Shown piece by piece: positions 1 through 13,685 of a DNA stretch of 64,000 nucleotides (positions are counted from its first letter, which is position 1; each line of letters begins with the position of its first letter). Made by a program: the position numbers and the translations under genes. Below the pieces are notes generated by a model that searched no databases, was not told the origin of the DNA, and saw only the letters and a program-made list of their open reading frames with translations. Source of the DNA: Pyrocephalus nanus. Lineage: Eukaryota; Chordata; Aves; Passeriformes; Tyrannidae. The stretch lies in contig CM076266.1 of NCBI GenBank assembly GCA_038380795.1, positions 33,182,145-33,246,144 of the forward strand, read 5' to 3'.

Positions 1-2203
1 AGAACGGATGAGGAAGCAGGTAGTGTGGGAATACTTACTTGATATATTTGATCTCTGATCTATTGACTCGAGATGGAACATTTCCATTTAATGACTTGTT
101 TCTTATGCTGATGACCTAACTGGATTTATTGTCTGTAAATCCTTCCTTAGAAGTCACCTCCATCCTGATGTAGACACTGACCTTTGCAAGGCAGCTGGGT
201 TGGGTTCTCTTACCTAATTTAGTCATCTAAATGGCATTTAAGCACTAAATATAGACTAGTTACCTAGTTGCCTACTGCAGTCAATGGACACAACCACATG
301 CAGAAAATGATTCATCACATCCTAAAATACGTTGGATGAATGGCCCATTTCATGGATCTGTCACTCTCCATGGACTATGGCAGCAACTGAGGTGTCTAAG
401 ACCAAATGCCTTACTTTTACACAGTTAAAGTTAGGTGACCTAAATCCCACTTCTGGTGTTTGCATTCAATTTCATGTCTTTTCTGAAATAGTCTTATTAT
501 TTCTTTGCTATTTTACCTTGTCTGTGGTAAAAATATGAAATCTTGTTTATTGCAGACATGTTCTGGTTTGGGGTTTTTTTAATCCTACACATAAATTTGA
601 AGGTCTTTGGAGTGGCAACATGGAGAAGTCCACAGTATACAGTGTTTACCCACCCCTCCAGAAAAAAAAAAAAAAAAGCAAACACTCCCCAAACAAAAAA
701 CATTAAGGAATAATTCTAGTGCCAACAAAGAAGCATTTAACACATGTCTTTTAAACAATCTATAACTGCTAATTTACTCAGTAGAATTTACGACACATGT
801 TCATGAACCGCCACCCCTCCCAAGATAATTTAAAAACTAATGCTGGAAACTCTAATTCTCCCAGTTAGTACTACTGAGGGCAGTGGAAATATTCATATAA
901 ATGTTTGAAATCAGTGAGAAGACATGCAAAAATAAGATTTACTCACATCACTAAGATTTGCTGAATTGAACCTTTAATTTACCATCTGCAAATGTGGCCC
1001 AATGAAGATGTAGTAACATTTGCTACTCAGTAGTTACAACTTCAGATTATGTGATAGCCCATAACCGAATAAATGCATGGTATTTCTGAAGGATTGTGAA
1101 GGGATATAGAAAGATTGCTTTCTTTACTGATCCTTTAGTGAAATTTCATATATTTGAACACCGTATAATTGCAAGCTACATTTATTCCTATTCTCCACTT
1201 TTAATTAAAATTTACAAAGGTGGAAATCAGAAACAATATCTCTAGGTACATTAAATAGGAAATTCTTGGCAACTGACAGGACTAAACCTTCAAGAGTGAA
1301 AAATAAGTGTCATCTTCAGAATGACTAAGGCTATAACAGCTTCTGAAGTTGTTGATTTAAACAACCCATGATAACACTGTACTCCTACACTAAACCTACT
1401 GGATTTCAACAGTTCCCATTCCATCCTGTAAAATATATCCACACTGTGCCAATTCTTGAGGAGATCCTTCTAATACCATTATACTTAACGTAGTCTTTTC
1501 TCAGATTTTCTCATGATAATTCAGAATTTCATAATTTTAGTTGGTTGCAGTAAATGCTTTGCATGGGTGGAATAAAAAGAAGCTTTGTTTCATAGAATCA
1601 TTTGTTTCATACACTTGAAAGAGAGTTATGCTGGAAGGATAACCGGAGCAGACTCAGAAACTGCAGTTTCTTCTGTATGTGAAGAAGTAACCTAGAGAGT
1701 AACTTCCTTCCTTGATGAGCATGAGGCAAGATTTTGTGGAGCACTGAATCACTGCCGGTCTCAAGATTTCTCAGCAGCTACTGTTCAGACTCAGCATTAA
1801 ACATGTAGCTGCACATGCCATTGAACACATCATTTAAGATTGGTTCTGTGAAGTAATTTCTATCAGCTCCAATAGGGACTAGATATTACCCATAAGTAAA
1901 TAAAAATAGTAACCGTTTTGACTACTTATGTAGTATTTTAAATATCATATTACTCAGCTTTGCAAGAACAGTTTGTAGATATTGAAATAATAGGTTACTA
2001 TTGATGTGATTGAAACATTTAGTAATAAATATGTTTGTGTATTTAAAATCCCTGAATCAAACTGGTATTTTTCATAAGTTCAGTTCAGAGACTTTGTGTT
2101 TGCCTCCATAGGAACATTTAAAATCAAATCTCACAAACTTCATGCTGTTGTTGGTTGTTACAAAGTAATCTAAGACTATGTTACTGGGAAAATCTCTTGG
2201 AAC
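1..2203. other. AT-rich non-coding stretch
   Basis: No reading frame here resembles a known protein family on either strand; the frames present are short and start mostly at non-ATG codons. The only simple repeat of note is a run of 16 A at 662-677. Nothing else is supportable, and intron or intergenic sequence is the best description. Confidence 0.6.
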
Positions 2204-2267
2204 AGAATCATAGAATGATAGAATCATTTATCTTGAAAGAGACCCTTAAGATCATCAAGTCCAGCTG
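2204..2267 (-). mobile_element. CR1 LINE 3'-end remnant
   Basis: The plus strand reads AGAATCATAGAATGATAGAA, then ATCATTTATCTTGAAAGAGA and CCCTTAAGATCATCAAGTCC. This is the reverse complement of the usual avian CR1 3' terminus, so the element points to the minus strand and only its last 60 or so bases are recognisable. Beyond 2267 the sequence no longer resembles CR1. This is a typical severely 5'-truncated LINE copy. Its exact subfamily cannot be set by eye. Confidence 0.85.
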
Positions 2268-5200
2268 GGTGCAAGCTTGGACATTGAGTCCAAATTTGTC
2301 TGTTTTGCTAGAGTGTAATTTTTCATTTTCCACTATGTGGGGAGCTGGATCAGTCATTTGTGTCCACAGAAGACAATTCACAGTGGTCGGTGAATCAAAA
2401 AAGAATTTTAGGATCTCCTCTTTGGCTTGTCCATACTGGTTGAAAACTTTTAGTCTCCTGAGGGTTGGTAGATGAATTCATGACCAGTTTTCAGAAAAGT
2501 TGCTGATATGTAGCCACATGTCCAGGTTTCTGTGGAAACAGAATGGAGGTTCACCACATGGAAAAGTGCTGCTATGGTCCTAAGTACCACCTCTGATTTG
2601 GGTGACTGCAGAACCAGAATTATGGTGTTTGGGCACATTGCTGTGTGAGAAATGTATCTCTCTCCTTTCCCTCATTTCTTTAAATTCTCATGCTGCCGCC
2701 AGGTCAATTTTTTTGAAATATGTTCTTTGTTGTTCAAGTATTCCTTGCAGGATTTTCTTACGTAATAATTTGATTGCCTTATATTTACTTTTGCATGTAA
2801 ATGATCCATCTATTTTTAGTTCAGGTAATGCAGTTCCTTCCACACTGAGGCATCTCATTTTATGCATAGGTACATAGATCAGCAGAAATCTTAAAATATC
2901 CATAAGATTCTCTAGTTGTTTTTTCCTAGGCTGTGAATCAGTCCTTGATAAAAAGAACACGATCCTGCTTCTGTTTAAATCAACAGAATAACTTTTAATT
3001 CCCCTTGGACAGAGATGAGCTCATCATGACACTGAGAAAAGTTTGTTTTCCTTTTTTTCCCTAGCAAAGTATGTGTTTTGCTGCCCTTCCGTAAGACCAA
3101 AGTATTTGCCAATATTTAAACTTTATTTATGCAAAGTTCCCAGGAGTAGGGGCGTCAGTATAAGACTTACTGGCTTTTTTTAATAAAGGAGGGAAAAAAA
3201 CACAAATCAAACAAAACCCTGACATATTTTGCTTTTCTATTAAAGAAGAGCAATAAGCACTATTCCTCAGCTTCTCCCGTGAATACCTTAGTGTCCAGGG
3301 GTTATCCTTTAGGGCAGTAGGATGGGTGTGAAGAGGCTCAAGCTGCTGCCTGTGAGAGGCTGGTTCAGATTGGCTGCAGTCCAGCACAGGGGGAAGCTGT
3401 GAGGGCTGGTCCCTCCGTATACAATTCCAAATGGATTTTTGTGTGGGGCAGTACAAAGAAGGCTATAATCCCCCTGACAAATCCACCATGATCTTCCTTG
3501 GTCAATGCCTTGATCTGCACTTTTTCTTTTTTATTTCTCCTCTGTCATACTAGGACTTAAAGAGGAATAACCGATAAATTCTAAATACAGTGCATGAAAC
3601 TTCCCTGCCAAGTCCCACAAACAAAATTACAAGGTCTGGTGAAATCTTACCCTTCTTAGTTATTAGATCTGTCAAATGAATCATGCTTCTGGGGAATCAG
3701 ATGTTGTTAGGACTTAAACATACGTAGCTGTAAATGCCGAAAATTAATATCTCAGAAAAAAAGTTTGCTGTTTAATGAATTTGAGCATATGATTTCTGGA
3801 ACCTGTCCTGTACACAAAATGTAGGAATAACACAAATGTAGCATGACACAGATAATAACAATCATAGCCCATGCTAAGCTACTATATGACAAACACAATA
3901 TATAATTAATAGTGACCTATCTCTTGTGGAAGGAGGTCCTGTTTTGGATGATTTCCAAGTCATTCTTTGTGTCCCTAGGCACAGACTCACTGCAGAGTGT
4001 CACAAAGATTTCTTGCTTCAGAAGCAGGAAGGATAAAACAATGTTAAAAAAACAGTTTTAAAGCACTTGATACAGTTAAGCTTAGGACAGATCCATTTTG
4101 TAAAATTCACAAAGGAAAAAAGCATGCATGGAATATTTTCCTGCAGTTCCTTTGATTGTTGACTTCATTGAGGGGTTTTCTTTTTATCTGCTCTGATGTG
4201 CGAAACATAAATAAATATATGACTGAGCAAATATAAACAGTGTAACCAAATTAAAAGAATTGTCAGCAATTACCATTGGATTTCTCTTAATCTGCAAATT
4301 TAGTACTAGCTCTGAAGAAAACAGAGGCAAATCCTGTTTGTAGTATTTTTCGGGAAATAAAGCCCATTGCAAGAATCCCTTGTACAGCAAAGCTTCAGAT
4401 GGAAATGAGGAACACAGCCTGACTCTAATCCAATTTTGAGGCCTTCTCCTGCAAATAACTGCAGAGTACTGGAAACATTCATCCCTTTGATAGTACTTGG
4501 TATCTAATTCAACAGCCACATGGTAATTTAAGCATGTGAGAGCTCTAATTTCTTACAGTATATGCCATACAGAATAGGCTGGCCAAACCTGCCCTAAATT
4601 TTTGAGGGAAGTGACAGAAGTCCATAATCTGCTCCTTTTGCTAAGTTTAAGTGGTGCCTTATTTTAGAAATATCTCTCTGGAGCCAGAGATCTATGGAAG
4701 CTGGAAGCTGTATGCCCATGCTCTATCTTTATAGACCATACAGGTCTGTGTTTCAAGGATAAGCACATAACTACCCCCAGTCTGAATGCAATGGCACCAC
4801 GTCAGTTCATCTGCTGAGGCGATGACATCAAGCTACTGAGGAATCTTTCATCTCTTCCCTACGCTGTCTGCTACAAACAGGATCAGAATTTAGTAGTCCT
4901 GGCTGCCAGCATCCCATGGGTGGCAAGCTGCATTGCAGAGCTGGGGGGGGAAGTGCACCCAGCTTTTGCCGCCTGCTGCTGGAATCACTGCAGGTATGGC
5001 CATCATGTGCAGCTGTCAGTCTGTTCCTGTAGAAAAAAATCCCAAACTTTCCCAAGCCTTTAAAGTAAAAGAAAGAAACCTCACAAACTCCTACAAATGA
5101 AAAAGGTAAAGTGATAAAAAGCCCCCTAACACATTTAACAGGCAACTAAAATATTTTTTTCTAGACGCCCAGTATTGGATGCACAACAGCTGTGAAGGAG

Positions 5201-8200
5201 GACATGCAACACATTATGGCATTTCATATCTTTAATTGTATTTCCATTTCAGAACAGAGAGTGACTTGGATTTTGTGGTTTTTTTTTTTTTTTTTTCAGC
5301 TTGACTCTGACTAGTAAACTTCTTTCTGCTACAAAATGTTCTCTGATGCTCCCTAACGTACTAACTACCCTTACATTGTCTGTTTCTGAATCTGTTATGT
5401 TTTAAAATCCATTAACAAGAATGACGCTCATTCTTCACTGTCAATTTCATTAAACCCAAGAGACTTAAACTGTGTAGGAAATATTAGTTTCAAAGAAATT
5501 TAAACTTCTAAGTTTTAGTTTACGTTTTGTTTGTCTTCCATCTGATATACTACTGGTATCTTCTTATTGGAAAACAGTATCAAGAGGCCTTGATAATGTA
5601 CTTCGTATTTCCATTAATTCATTCTTCCCAGATCAATTATTGCCAGAACTTCTCAGTCACTGCCTTTATTAACTCGGTTAAATTTCTCCTTCAGGTCATT
5701 GTCCAGTAGTTTGTCCAGCTCACTGAGCCGCTGGCAGACTGAAGGATCCAGTGTCCAGAGGAGTACTCTAGCAGAAAGATAATGAAATCATAACATTTGT
5801 GGAATAACACTTTTTTTTTTTTTTAATTGAGAAACAGGTTTATGAAAAACAGTCCCTGTGAATGCATTTTTCTCAGAATACAAGGGATAAAACAACTCAG
5901 TTTACTAAAATAATTTGTTTGGGTCTGACTAGTTCCTTTTAAAGTCAATTTTTCTTTGGATACAAAGCTTCTATTCACAAAAACAACCACAGCCTGCTCT
6001 GTTAGTGAGGGGTGGTGCAGCATCCCTCCTGCTCAGCAGGACCCATTGAGAGGCTTAATGTTATCTTCTTATTTGTATTTACTACACAGATAAAAGCTTC
6101 CTCCCCATCTAAATCTTCTCCCACCATGTTCTCACAAGTCTGCATAATGAGATTAATAAATAAAGCTTCAAAAGGTAACCAGATCAATAAGACTTTGTAT
6201 TCCTCAGCTTTTGGTTGTGGTGAAGCAACTCCATGGTGAACCAGCAAGCTCCTGGTGCTTCAGATGGAGCACATCACAGACACTGTGTAGCACCTTAAAT
6301 TATAAATCTATTTTCCAAAAATGATGCTAGAAAAATGATACGGCCAAACTATATTTTTATATTGTTCTGATTTGTTCCAGACAAAACATATCAAATTTAC
6401 AAGTGGAAAGAAAAGCTATCTCCCTTCTGAGTCCTAATGTATTAACTTGCCAGTACTTGGCTCAATCAACTTGCTTAGAAGCTGAATGTCATTTTTTGAT
6501 TCCTTCTCTTGTTTTTCCAGTGTGTTGCAATGAACAGGCCAGTTCTGCCACCAGAAACACTTGGCAATCAGATTGTCTTCAGTAGCTTTGCACACATAGA
6601 GTGGATTCTGACACTGTTCAAGAGAAATAACATTTCACTTCTTCAAGTTTATGCAGAGCTAACAGGAGTCAAAAATAAACTCCCAAACCTCCAGGCAAAC
6701 AAATCAACATGAACACACATGGACCAAGGCTGCAACAATAATGGCCAAACTTCTGAAGGATCCTATGGGAATCTGCCCTCCCTCTGAAAGCAACGGGAAG
6801 CTCTTCCAAAGGCACAGGCAGTCTCCCCCTAACCCCTTGTTGCTTCTTAAATTGCTCTGCTGAATGTCTGGTCCACTCAGCAAGGCTGGATCAGACTTTT
6901 CTTGGAGAACTGGCCCATACTACACTATACATTCATCTTGGCACCCATTCAGCCTGCAGTCTTTCTTCCCTGATTGCCAAAAAGCATGCTAGTAACTCAG
7001 ATACACTGGTGGGTCTGGGATATGAATAGCTGGCCACTGGGAACAGTATGAGAACTTTATTGTCTTTCATAGCCTATCATAAACCGAAAATGATTCGCCA
7101 CATGTAAGTGAGCTGGTTTTGGATTTTAAATCCTAAGACATCGAGTCTTCCAATCTATTTCAATTACGTTTTTTTCTTTCCATTGCTCTGGGAGAGAAAA
7201 AAAAAAAAAAGGCTTCATTCCAGTGCAATAAAAAAACCCCAGGGGTTATCAAGAGGCAGTTCATTGTTTGTGGCAAACTTATGCAGTCCTTAAGTATACA
7301 GTCGCTGAAATTGGGTCATTTCTGTATATCCACTGGGACAAGGAATTTAACAGGTTAGTCAGATGGAGAGTTATGCAAACATGGTTAAAAAAGCCATGCT
7401 TTCGTAGACTGCTTCAAAAACCAGATTCAAAATTTGCAGTTCATTCAAAAGCTGACCAGAGAGAGATGGGGAAATAACATAGTTAAAAATTAAAATATTG
7501 GAAGACAGATTGGATTTTCTTCAACAGTGTGATGAAGAACGGATAGTGAGAGTTGACTCTGGGTGGATTCTGCTGTATTACTCTCTTGAAGCCACTAAAA
7601 AAACTGTTGAAAAATTAACCACCATAGAGGAGTTCAAGAAATCTCTCAACCATGTGTTTATTTTTCCATCATGACACAGCCTTATGCATGCAAGAGAAAG
7701 AAGCAATCTACCATTTGTTTAAAATAACAGACTCCCCAGAAGCCCTAGCTTTTATATAATCTAAAAATAGCAGTACTAAAAAACTATCCATCCATTTCTC
7801 TAACTGGATGTCTTCTAGCATAGTTGGGTGTCTTACAAGCCTGAAGAAGAAGAGGCTGCTCCTCTCATAACTGTCAAAGACATGGGCAAATTTATGGATA
7901 ATGCAATTGTTGCAGCAGGCAGATATAAAAACACGGCAATCAGCTGAGGTTTGTCCTTTGGAGTTTGTCTCATTCCAGGCAAGAACTGCCTTGTTTTTCT
8001 TCACCTCACCTTCTTATGCTCTCCCACAGCCTTCAGTACATGCCTGAGTATCTTTCAGCTGTTCACCTCCATACTCTCTTGATACATTGGCAGCTAGTAA
8101 TTGCTAGTTCTGTTGGGTACAAACCATTGGTTTTGGTGGAAGCAGGAACAGCTCTTCCAGTCCATCAGAAAATTACAGTGGAAACCTATGTGGACGAGGC

Positions 8201-11200
8201 TGAGTACTGCCCACCCACCCAGCTTTTAGTCAGTGACTATGTTTCCTCTGTTCCTCCTTATTTTCCTTTGTTCCCAATTCAGCCATATGTTTGTGTTTTG
8301 TACATGTAAGTGAAGCTAGCAGGAGGCTTGCTGCTAACTTCTGTGGGATTGAAATTTAACCCACATCTACATTTCTGCTTCTAATATTAAGTGAAAGAAC
8401 TGGAATTTCAGCAGTGCTTTTACAGAGAGAGATGCATACTTGGGTTAAAATCACTTTGGTGAAATTCAAGCCTGTTGCAGTCAATGTGGTAGCTATTTTT
8501 TTCACTACGCCTCTGTTTAGCCCACACTTGAGAAGAAAACACACACAGACACAGAGAAATTATTTATTTAGAATAAACATCAGTTGAAGGAATTGATTGT
8601 GAAAACTACAAAATTGTTTGTATTCTTGGTCACAACTATAAAAGCTGCCTCCAGAATGGCATAGCATAGAAATAATATTATACTTTTGGTCTTTTTCTCT
8701 TTTCTCCATAGTGGGCTTCGCAGTAATACTCTCAATCAGTTGAAAATGCAGCAGCAGTGTATTATAATATTATACTGAGTATGGAAGAAGAGCATCTGCT
8801 GTCAGTATTAACCTTTGTTTGTTACTGTGAAACCACAGTAGCATTTCATGCAGATCTAATTTGAAAATTATGTGTTGAAATTATTACATAATTTCTTTTG
8901 TTTCCACCCTGTTCAGATGTTCTATGACTATTTATGTGTATTTTGTTTTGAAGAGTTCATAAGACTGTTTACAAGGCTTTGTTGGATTATTGTGTAGTGA
9001 GGTATTACATACCAGAACTGACTTTACCTCAGTTCCTCACCACCATATTGCACTATGAGTACATTTGAACTTCAGAAATTCAAATTGTTTCTGTGGTCTT
9101 TGCTGTGTAGATAATGCAGTGCATTCATTTTCTCTTTATATTCACTGATTTATCTACCTATTAGATTTTAGTACCAGACTGAAGTTGCACCTAAGTTTAT
9201 TAAATAGGTATACTCATTGGCTTTTTTTGTTGTTGTTGTTGCTTTTAAACGGTTTCACTTCCTTTCTCAGGGAAAACAAGAAACAGAAGGAATTAAAAGC
9301 CTGTGTAAGAATACAGAGGAAGGTGGTAGCAGTCCTAGTAATATTACTTAAGTCCCTTGCCTCTGCCCTTGATCGTGATGCTATTTGGCATCACCTGAAA
9401 AGAACCACCAGTACCTCCTATTGTAAGATAGGCTAGCAGTGATGCAGGTTTGAAGATCTAGCCTTCAAGGAAAATTTTCCAGTACACAAATGGGATAGAT
9501 GCTGGACAGTAGATGCACTGTTTCATTTTAACATGCTGATAGAGGACTAATATTCTGCTCCACAGTAAATTTCCTGCAGCATCCATTCATTTCTGTTTCT
9601 AGAAGGTTAAAGTATTAACTCCCTCTCAATACAGAGGTCCACCTGTAAACTATATAAACTGCTTTGGGAAGAAGATGAAACTTATTTGCTCTTCATGAAA
9701 AACACAAATATATATATTTAGTTTACTTTAAGGAGTTTTATGTGGTTTTTAAAAAAGTAGTATAAATATATACACATGTATATAAAGGCTTAGTTCTAAA
9801 ACTCAGCTTTGAGCAAGGAAACAAACTGGTCTGAGAAGCCAAACAGTCTGTGCAACTAAATCTAAGACTCTTCAGCTTTTTGTTTTAAGGCTTCAGGTGG
9901 GTGCTCATGATTACACAGCACTCTATGCACTGCAGCAGTTCCTATAAGAAGAAGCAGTTTCACCAGTTTTGCAACCTTAATAAAAAGTCATTCTATCACA
10001 GAGAAAAAAAAATTTGATTTTTAAAAAGTGTGGCATGGTTCATCTGCATTTAAGTTACTTTTAAGAATAAACAAACTTAATGTTTTTAGAAACACCAGTC
10101 TGTACCACAAAGCTGCTTGTAAGAAAACTTAAACTGCTTCAGCTTCCCTGAGCAGCAAACACTGGTGCCTATGGAACCAGCATGAACTGGTTGTACCTAA
10201 AGGTGTAACACGCCCATGACATGGGAGACAAAATACCTCTTCTGAATGCTTCCAGGGCCTGCAGAACTGTGAAAAATGCAGTAGTTCTGGAAAACACACC
10301 ATACCACAAGTTCAGAAATAATTCATGTTTCCCTTCCGAATATATGCTGAATATTGGCTGGATGCTCAAAGAGGACTATTTATAATATATGGTAGTTGTA
10401 AAAAAATATCTCTTATTTATAAGAAATGAAAAAAAAAAAGAGCTAAGTTAATAAGATGGTTTGAAAGGCAAGAAGGTAAACTAACCTTGTACTTTTAGAC
10501 ATCAATAGTCAAATAATTTATGGATAGGATTTACACTTCAGTTAAAATTCTGAGTTTGGGATGGTTTATTATGCATGCCCTCCCCTTGTTCCCCTTCCCC
10601 AATATTTGCTTGTCTTCATTCAGTTGCTCACATGTAAAAGTACTAATGGAGGCATAGCCATAGGTTAGGTGGTCAGAATTCCACTTTACAGTGAGTGTCA
10701 GCAGTTCCTCCTTTTCTCCCCCTCACAAAGGGTTGCTCTTATCAAGTGACTTTCCTGTGGAAGAGGAATGAGCAGGCTTTTTCTGTCTGACCCTTGTTTA
10801 GTAACTTGACATGCTTTTCCTTTGTTTGTTTGTTTCTGTAGTTCTCATTTCCAAGACATATCCTGTGGACTGTCCAAATGCACTTCAGGAGTGAGAACTA
10901 AGTATACTTGCACAGTGTCTCACTGCATGTTGTCTGTCTGAAATGAAATTAATTAAATGACAGACTCTTAAACTTGAGTCCATCCATAACTGTACCAAGG
11001 TTCACACTGTTAGTCCTCTTTGAAACTTCAAAATTTAACCCTATTTTGGAGGGTTGAGGTGAGGTTTTTTCCTCATCCCAGATCTCTTTTCCAGTAGAGC
11101 ACTGATCTTGGCACAGACAAGAAGATACTACCTGTGAGGTGCTAGTTTTTCTTGTCAGACCAGTATCAGCCTTCCTATCCCAGAATATGACCAGTTTATG

Positions 11201-11785
11201 GTTTTTCTGAGACAACTGAGCCAATTACATTCATATTTTCACAGTGTTCCTGACCCTAATATAATTTGCTGATGTGGTTTTGCTCCCTTGCTGGGTTACC
11301 TTGTCATAGATTTTGGTTGGTCCCAGCAGGCATCAGGGTACAGTGAGAACTGGGTGCTCTACAAGGGCAGGGGAGCCCTTCCTTGACTTTATTCTGGTTG
11401 CAGCCTCAGTTGAGGAAAGATGACAAGACATTTCCCTCTCTATAGAAGAAAACCCACCCTCTTGCATACACTCTGATCTCATCTGAATGTGTTTTTAACA
11501 TGGATGTTTAAGTTATTAATAGACTACTTTTAACTTGGACCTCCCTAAATATTCTCACAGTGATATTGTTACTGTAATAGAGCACACTCCTACATGATCC
11601 TCCTTGGTTAGCCTTAAAAATACTTTATAACCAGAAAGGAAGAATGAAGTCTTTGTCTGTCTTAAAATCTATCTTCATCCATGCGAATCTGTCAATGATT
11701 GCCATGGAAACATTTATTAATTGTCCATGTAGCCTATAAAAAAAGTAACAAAAAAAAGGGTAAGATTTGTCAAGAAATTACATGT
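2268..11785. other. AT-rich non-coding stretch, no gene recognised
   Basis: About 9.5 kb with only short, unrelated reading frames. The longest, at 7965-8309 plus (114 codons, first codon ATG) and 4184-4519 minus, show no domain or motif I recognise. Homopolymer runs occur at 5279-5296 (T), 5811-5824 (T) and 7199-7210 (A). AT-rich dinucleotide-like sequence lies at about 9706-9785. Single matches to the MEF2 consensus CTA(A/T)4TAG occur at 2810-2819 and 7761-7770 and are probably chance in AT-rich DNA. No splice-bounded coding exon was found. Confidence 0.55.
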
Positions 11786-11870
11786 CTTGCTATACATTGC
11801 AAGAAATATATTTCTTATATATAGAAATATACATATTTCTTTGCCATACCACATGGTGTGGTATAGCAAA
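11786..11870. repeat. Nested inverted-repeat cluster
   Basis: Four inverted repeats are stacked in 85 bases. The outer arms TTGCTATAC (11787-11795) and GTATAGCAA (11861-11869) are perfect reverse complements. Inside are the 16-bp perfect palindrome AAGAAATATATTTCTT (11801-11816), then AGAAATAT-AC-ATATTTCT (11823-11840). Last is a 12-bp stem, TTGCCATACCAC (11841-11852) against GTGGTATAGCAA (11858-11869), with one mismatch and a 5-base loop. The block could be a miniature inverted-repeat element, a cruciform-prone AT island or an RNA hairpin source; the sequence does not decide. Confidence 0.75.
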
Positions 11871-12329
11871 ACCTTTTCTTCTCCTGGTACTCTCTTGAAC
11901 ACTGAGAACTCTGTGGTGTTTCCCCTAATGGGATACACATTCCCACTGAATAAGAGTAGTGTCACTCTGATGTCTGTTTACAGCCCATCTTTCAAAACAC
12001 AGGGGCTGCTGGACTTTGGCTTCAATCAAAAGTCAGGATGGCCATCCATTCTCTATCATAGCTGGAAAGATTTGAGTAGTCACATTTCTCACTTTTTTTT
12101 TTCTTTTTATATAATTTCTTTTTCCCTCTCTGTAATAAGGTCATTTTCCAGTTCTAGCTGTATCTTTTCTGGGCTAGGTGTGTTGCAAACACACTTGTAG
12201 CTCTTACTCTTTGGAATTTGCAAGGTAATTTAAAAGCTCACAGCAAATCAGTGCAGTAATTAGGAGAGGCAGGATAAAAAACCACATTCATGTAAAACTA
12301 GGTCGTTCAAAAGTACATCTTGAGAAGCC

Positions 12330-12452
12330 TCAATAGTTGGTTGTTGTTTGGGGTTTTTGTTTCTTTTTGTGTTGGTTTTTTGTGTGTGTGTTGTTTTCTG
12401 TTTTGTTTGGTTGGTTGGTTGGTTTTGTGTGTGTGTGTTTAGGTTTTTTGTT
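12330..12452. repeat. GT-rich low-complexity tract with (TTGG)n and (TG)n
   Basis: The plus strand is almost entirely G and T. It includes a run of TTGG units near 12406-12424 and two short TG dinucleotide runs, with GTTTT-type interruptions. Frames through this tract on both strands are composition artefacts. Confidence 0.9.
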
Positions 12453-13685
12453 TGTTTTTTTAATAATCTTGAAGGACTTTTGTAAGAATCTTATATTCAC
12501 CATTAGTGCTCCATCGGCCAACCCAAGAGACATCTGGGCTCTTTAAAAAAACCACATTGGGCCTCTCTGCATCATTCAGCTCTTGGTGTGAATCATCATG
12601 TTGCAAAGAAATCTGTCTGTTCTAGGAAGTATTTCTGCAGCGGCATTGGTTTAAAAAAGTTGTGAAATGACAGCATCAATTTTGATCATTGCCAGTTCAG
12701 ACTCCAGCTAGCAGCTCACTAGTCATTGACCCAACATGCTTGTGTACAACTCGATCTAAACAATTCTTTACTCATTACATGGGTCATTTAACATGGGCAG
12801 AAAATAGAACCAAACATAAGGAGTGGCTGTGCTTTCTCTCTCTCTTCCCATTACAGAGAATTCTGTTCCTTATCAGAGAATAAAGAAATGATGCCTTCAC
12901 TTAAGGGAAGTAGATTCCTTACCCACTAGCAAAACTGTGGAGCTTAGAATTAGTTTCTGCTGAAAGGCTTTCCTCCTTACTGTTCCTGCAGGGATTTGTA
13001 AGAAATATATCTATATATACTTTGCTTAAAAGGAGACAGTATGTGGATGTCTGTCATATGTCCACTCAGAACGTGTATGACAGCATATTACTACGGAAGA
13101 AATCTTGAATAAAGTTGCCATTTCAACTGCATGTTTGATATTGATTTTAAGCCAATGAGGCTCCCTAGCAGAATGATAGCAATGGAAATTTTCAATGCAC
13201 TTTGGATCAGAACAAACTAATGAAATTGCTTTATATGCTCTTACTAGAAACATCAACAACCCATGTTTCTTTACTATCTGAAATCCATACTTTAACACAT
13301 GACCAGCCATGCTTTCCTACAGATGCAAAAAACAGAAGATCACTTAGTCTCTTAATGCCACTTCTTGCAGATTTCATCAAGGATCATGTGGAGAGAGTTA
13401 ACTATAAAGGTGAGGCGGAAAGTTATGGGCTGGAGAGAGAAGGGATGGCCAAGGCAGAGCTGTGTGAGGACAGGAGCTGTGAAGACAGCCCACGTTTGCA
13501 TCACTGGATGAGAACCACTACATAGTTGAGGGCTTTTCTCTTTCTGAAATTTTTCAACTCTCAAGCCTATGTTCTTTGAGTAACAATGCCAGGAGAGTCC
13601 ACTGAGTAATCTCCGCAGAATTTATCTGTTCCTTTATTTCTTCTTGGTGGATAAATCTTTTCATATGGTGAGCTGCCTGAAGCAA
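12453..13685. other. Non-coding stretch
   Basis: No recognisable gene or repeat. Short overlapping frames exist on both strands at 13026-13564 but show no family features. This stretch may include the eroded upstream part of the LINE described next, but no motif supports that. Confidence 0.5.

Noticed and set aside
1586..1605. CATAGAATCATTTG resembling the CR1 3' end
   Set aside because: Only about 14 bases match and the following sequence does not continue as CR1.
7965..8309. A 114-codon plus-strand frame
   Set aside because: No recognisable family, no splice-site support and within the length expected by chance for a window of this size.
12330..12546. A pair of opposing 67- and 69-codon frames over 12330-12546
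   Set aside because: Both translate the GT-rich tract into low-complexity residues (Val/Cys/Phe/Gly on one strand, Lys/Thr/Asn/Pro on the other).
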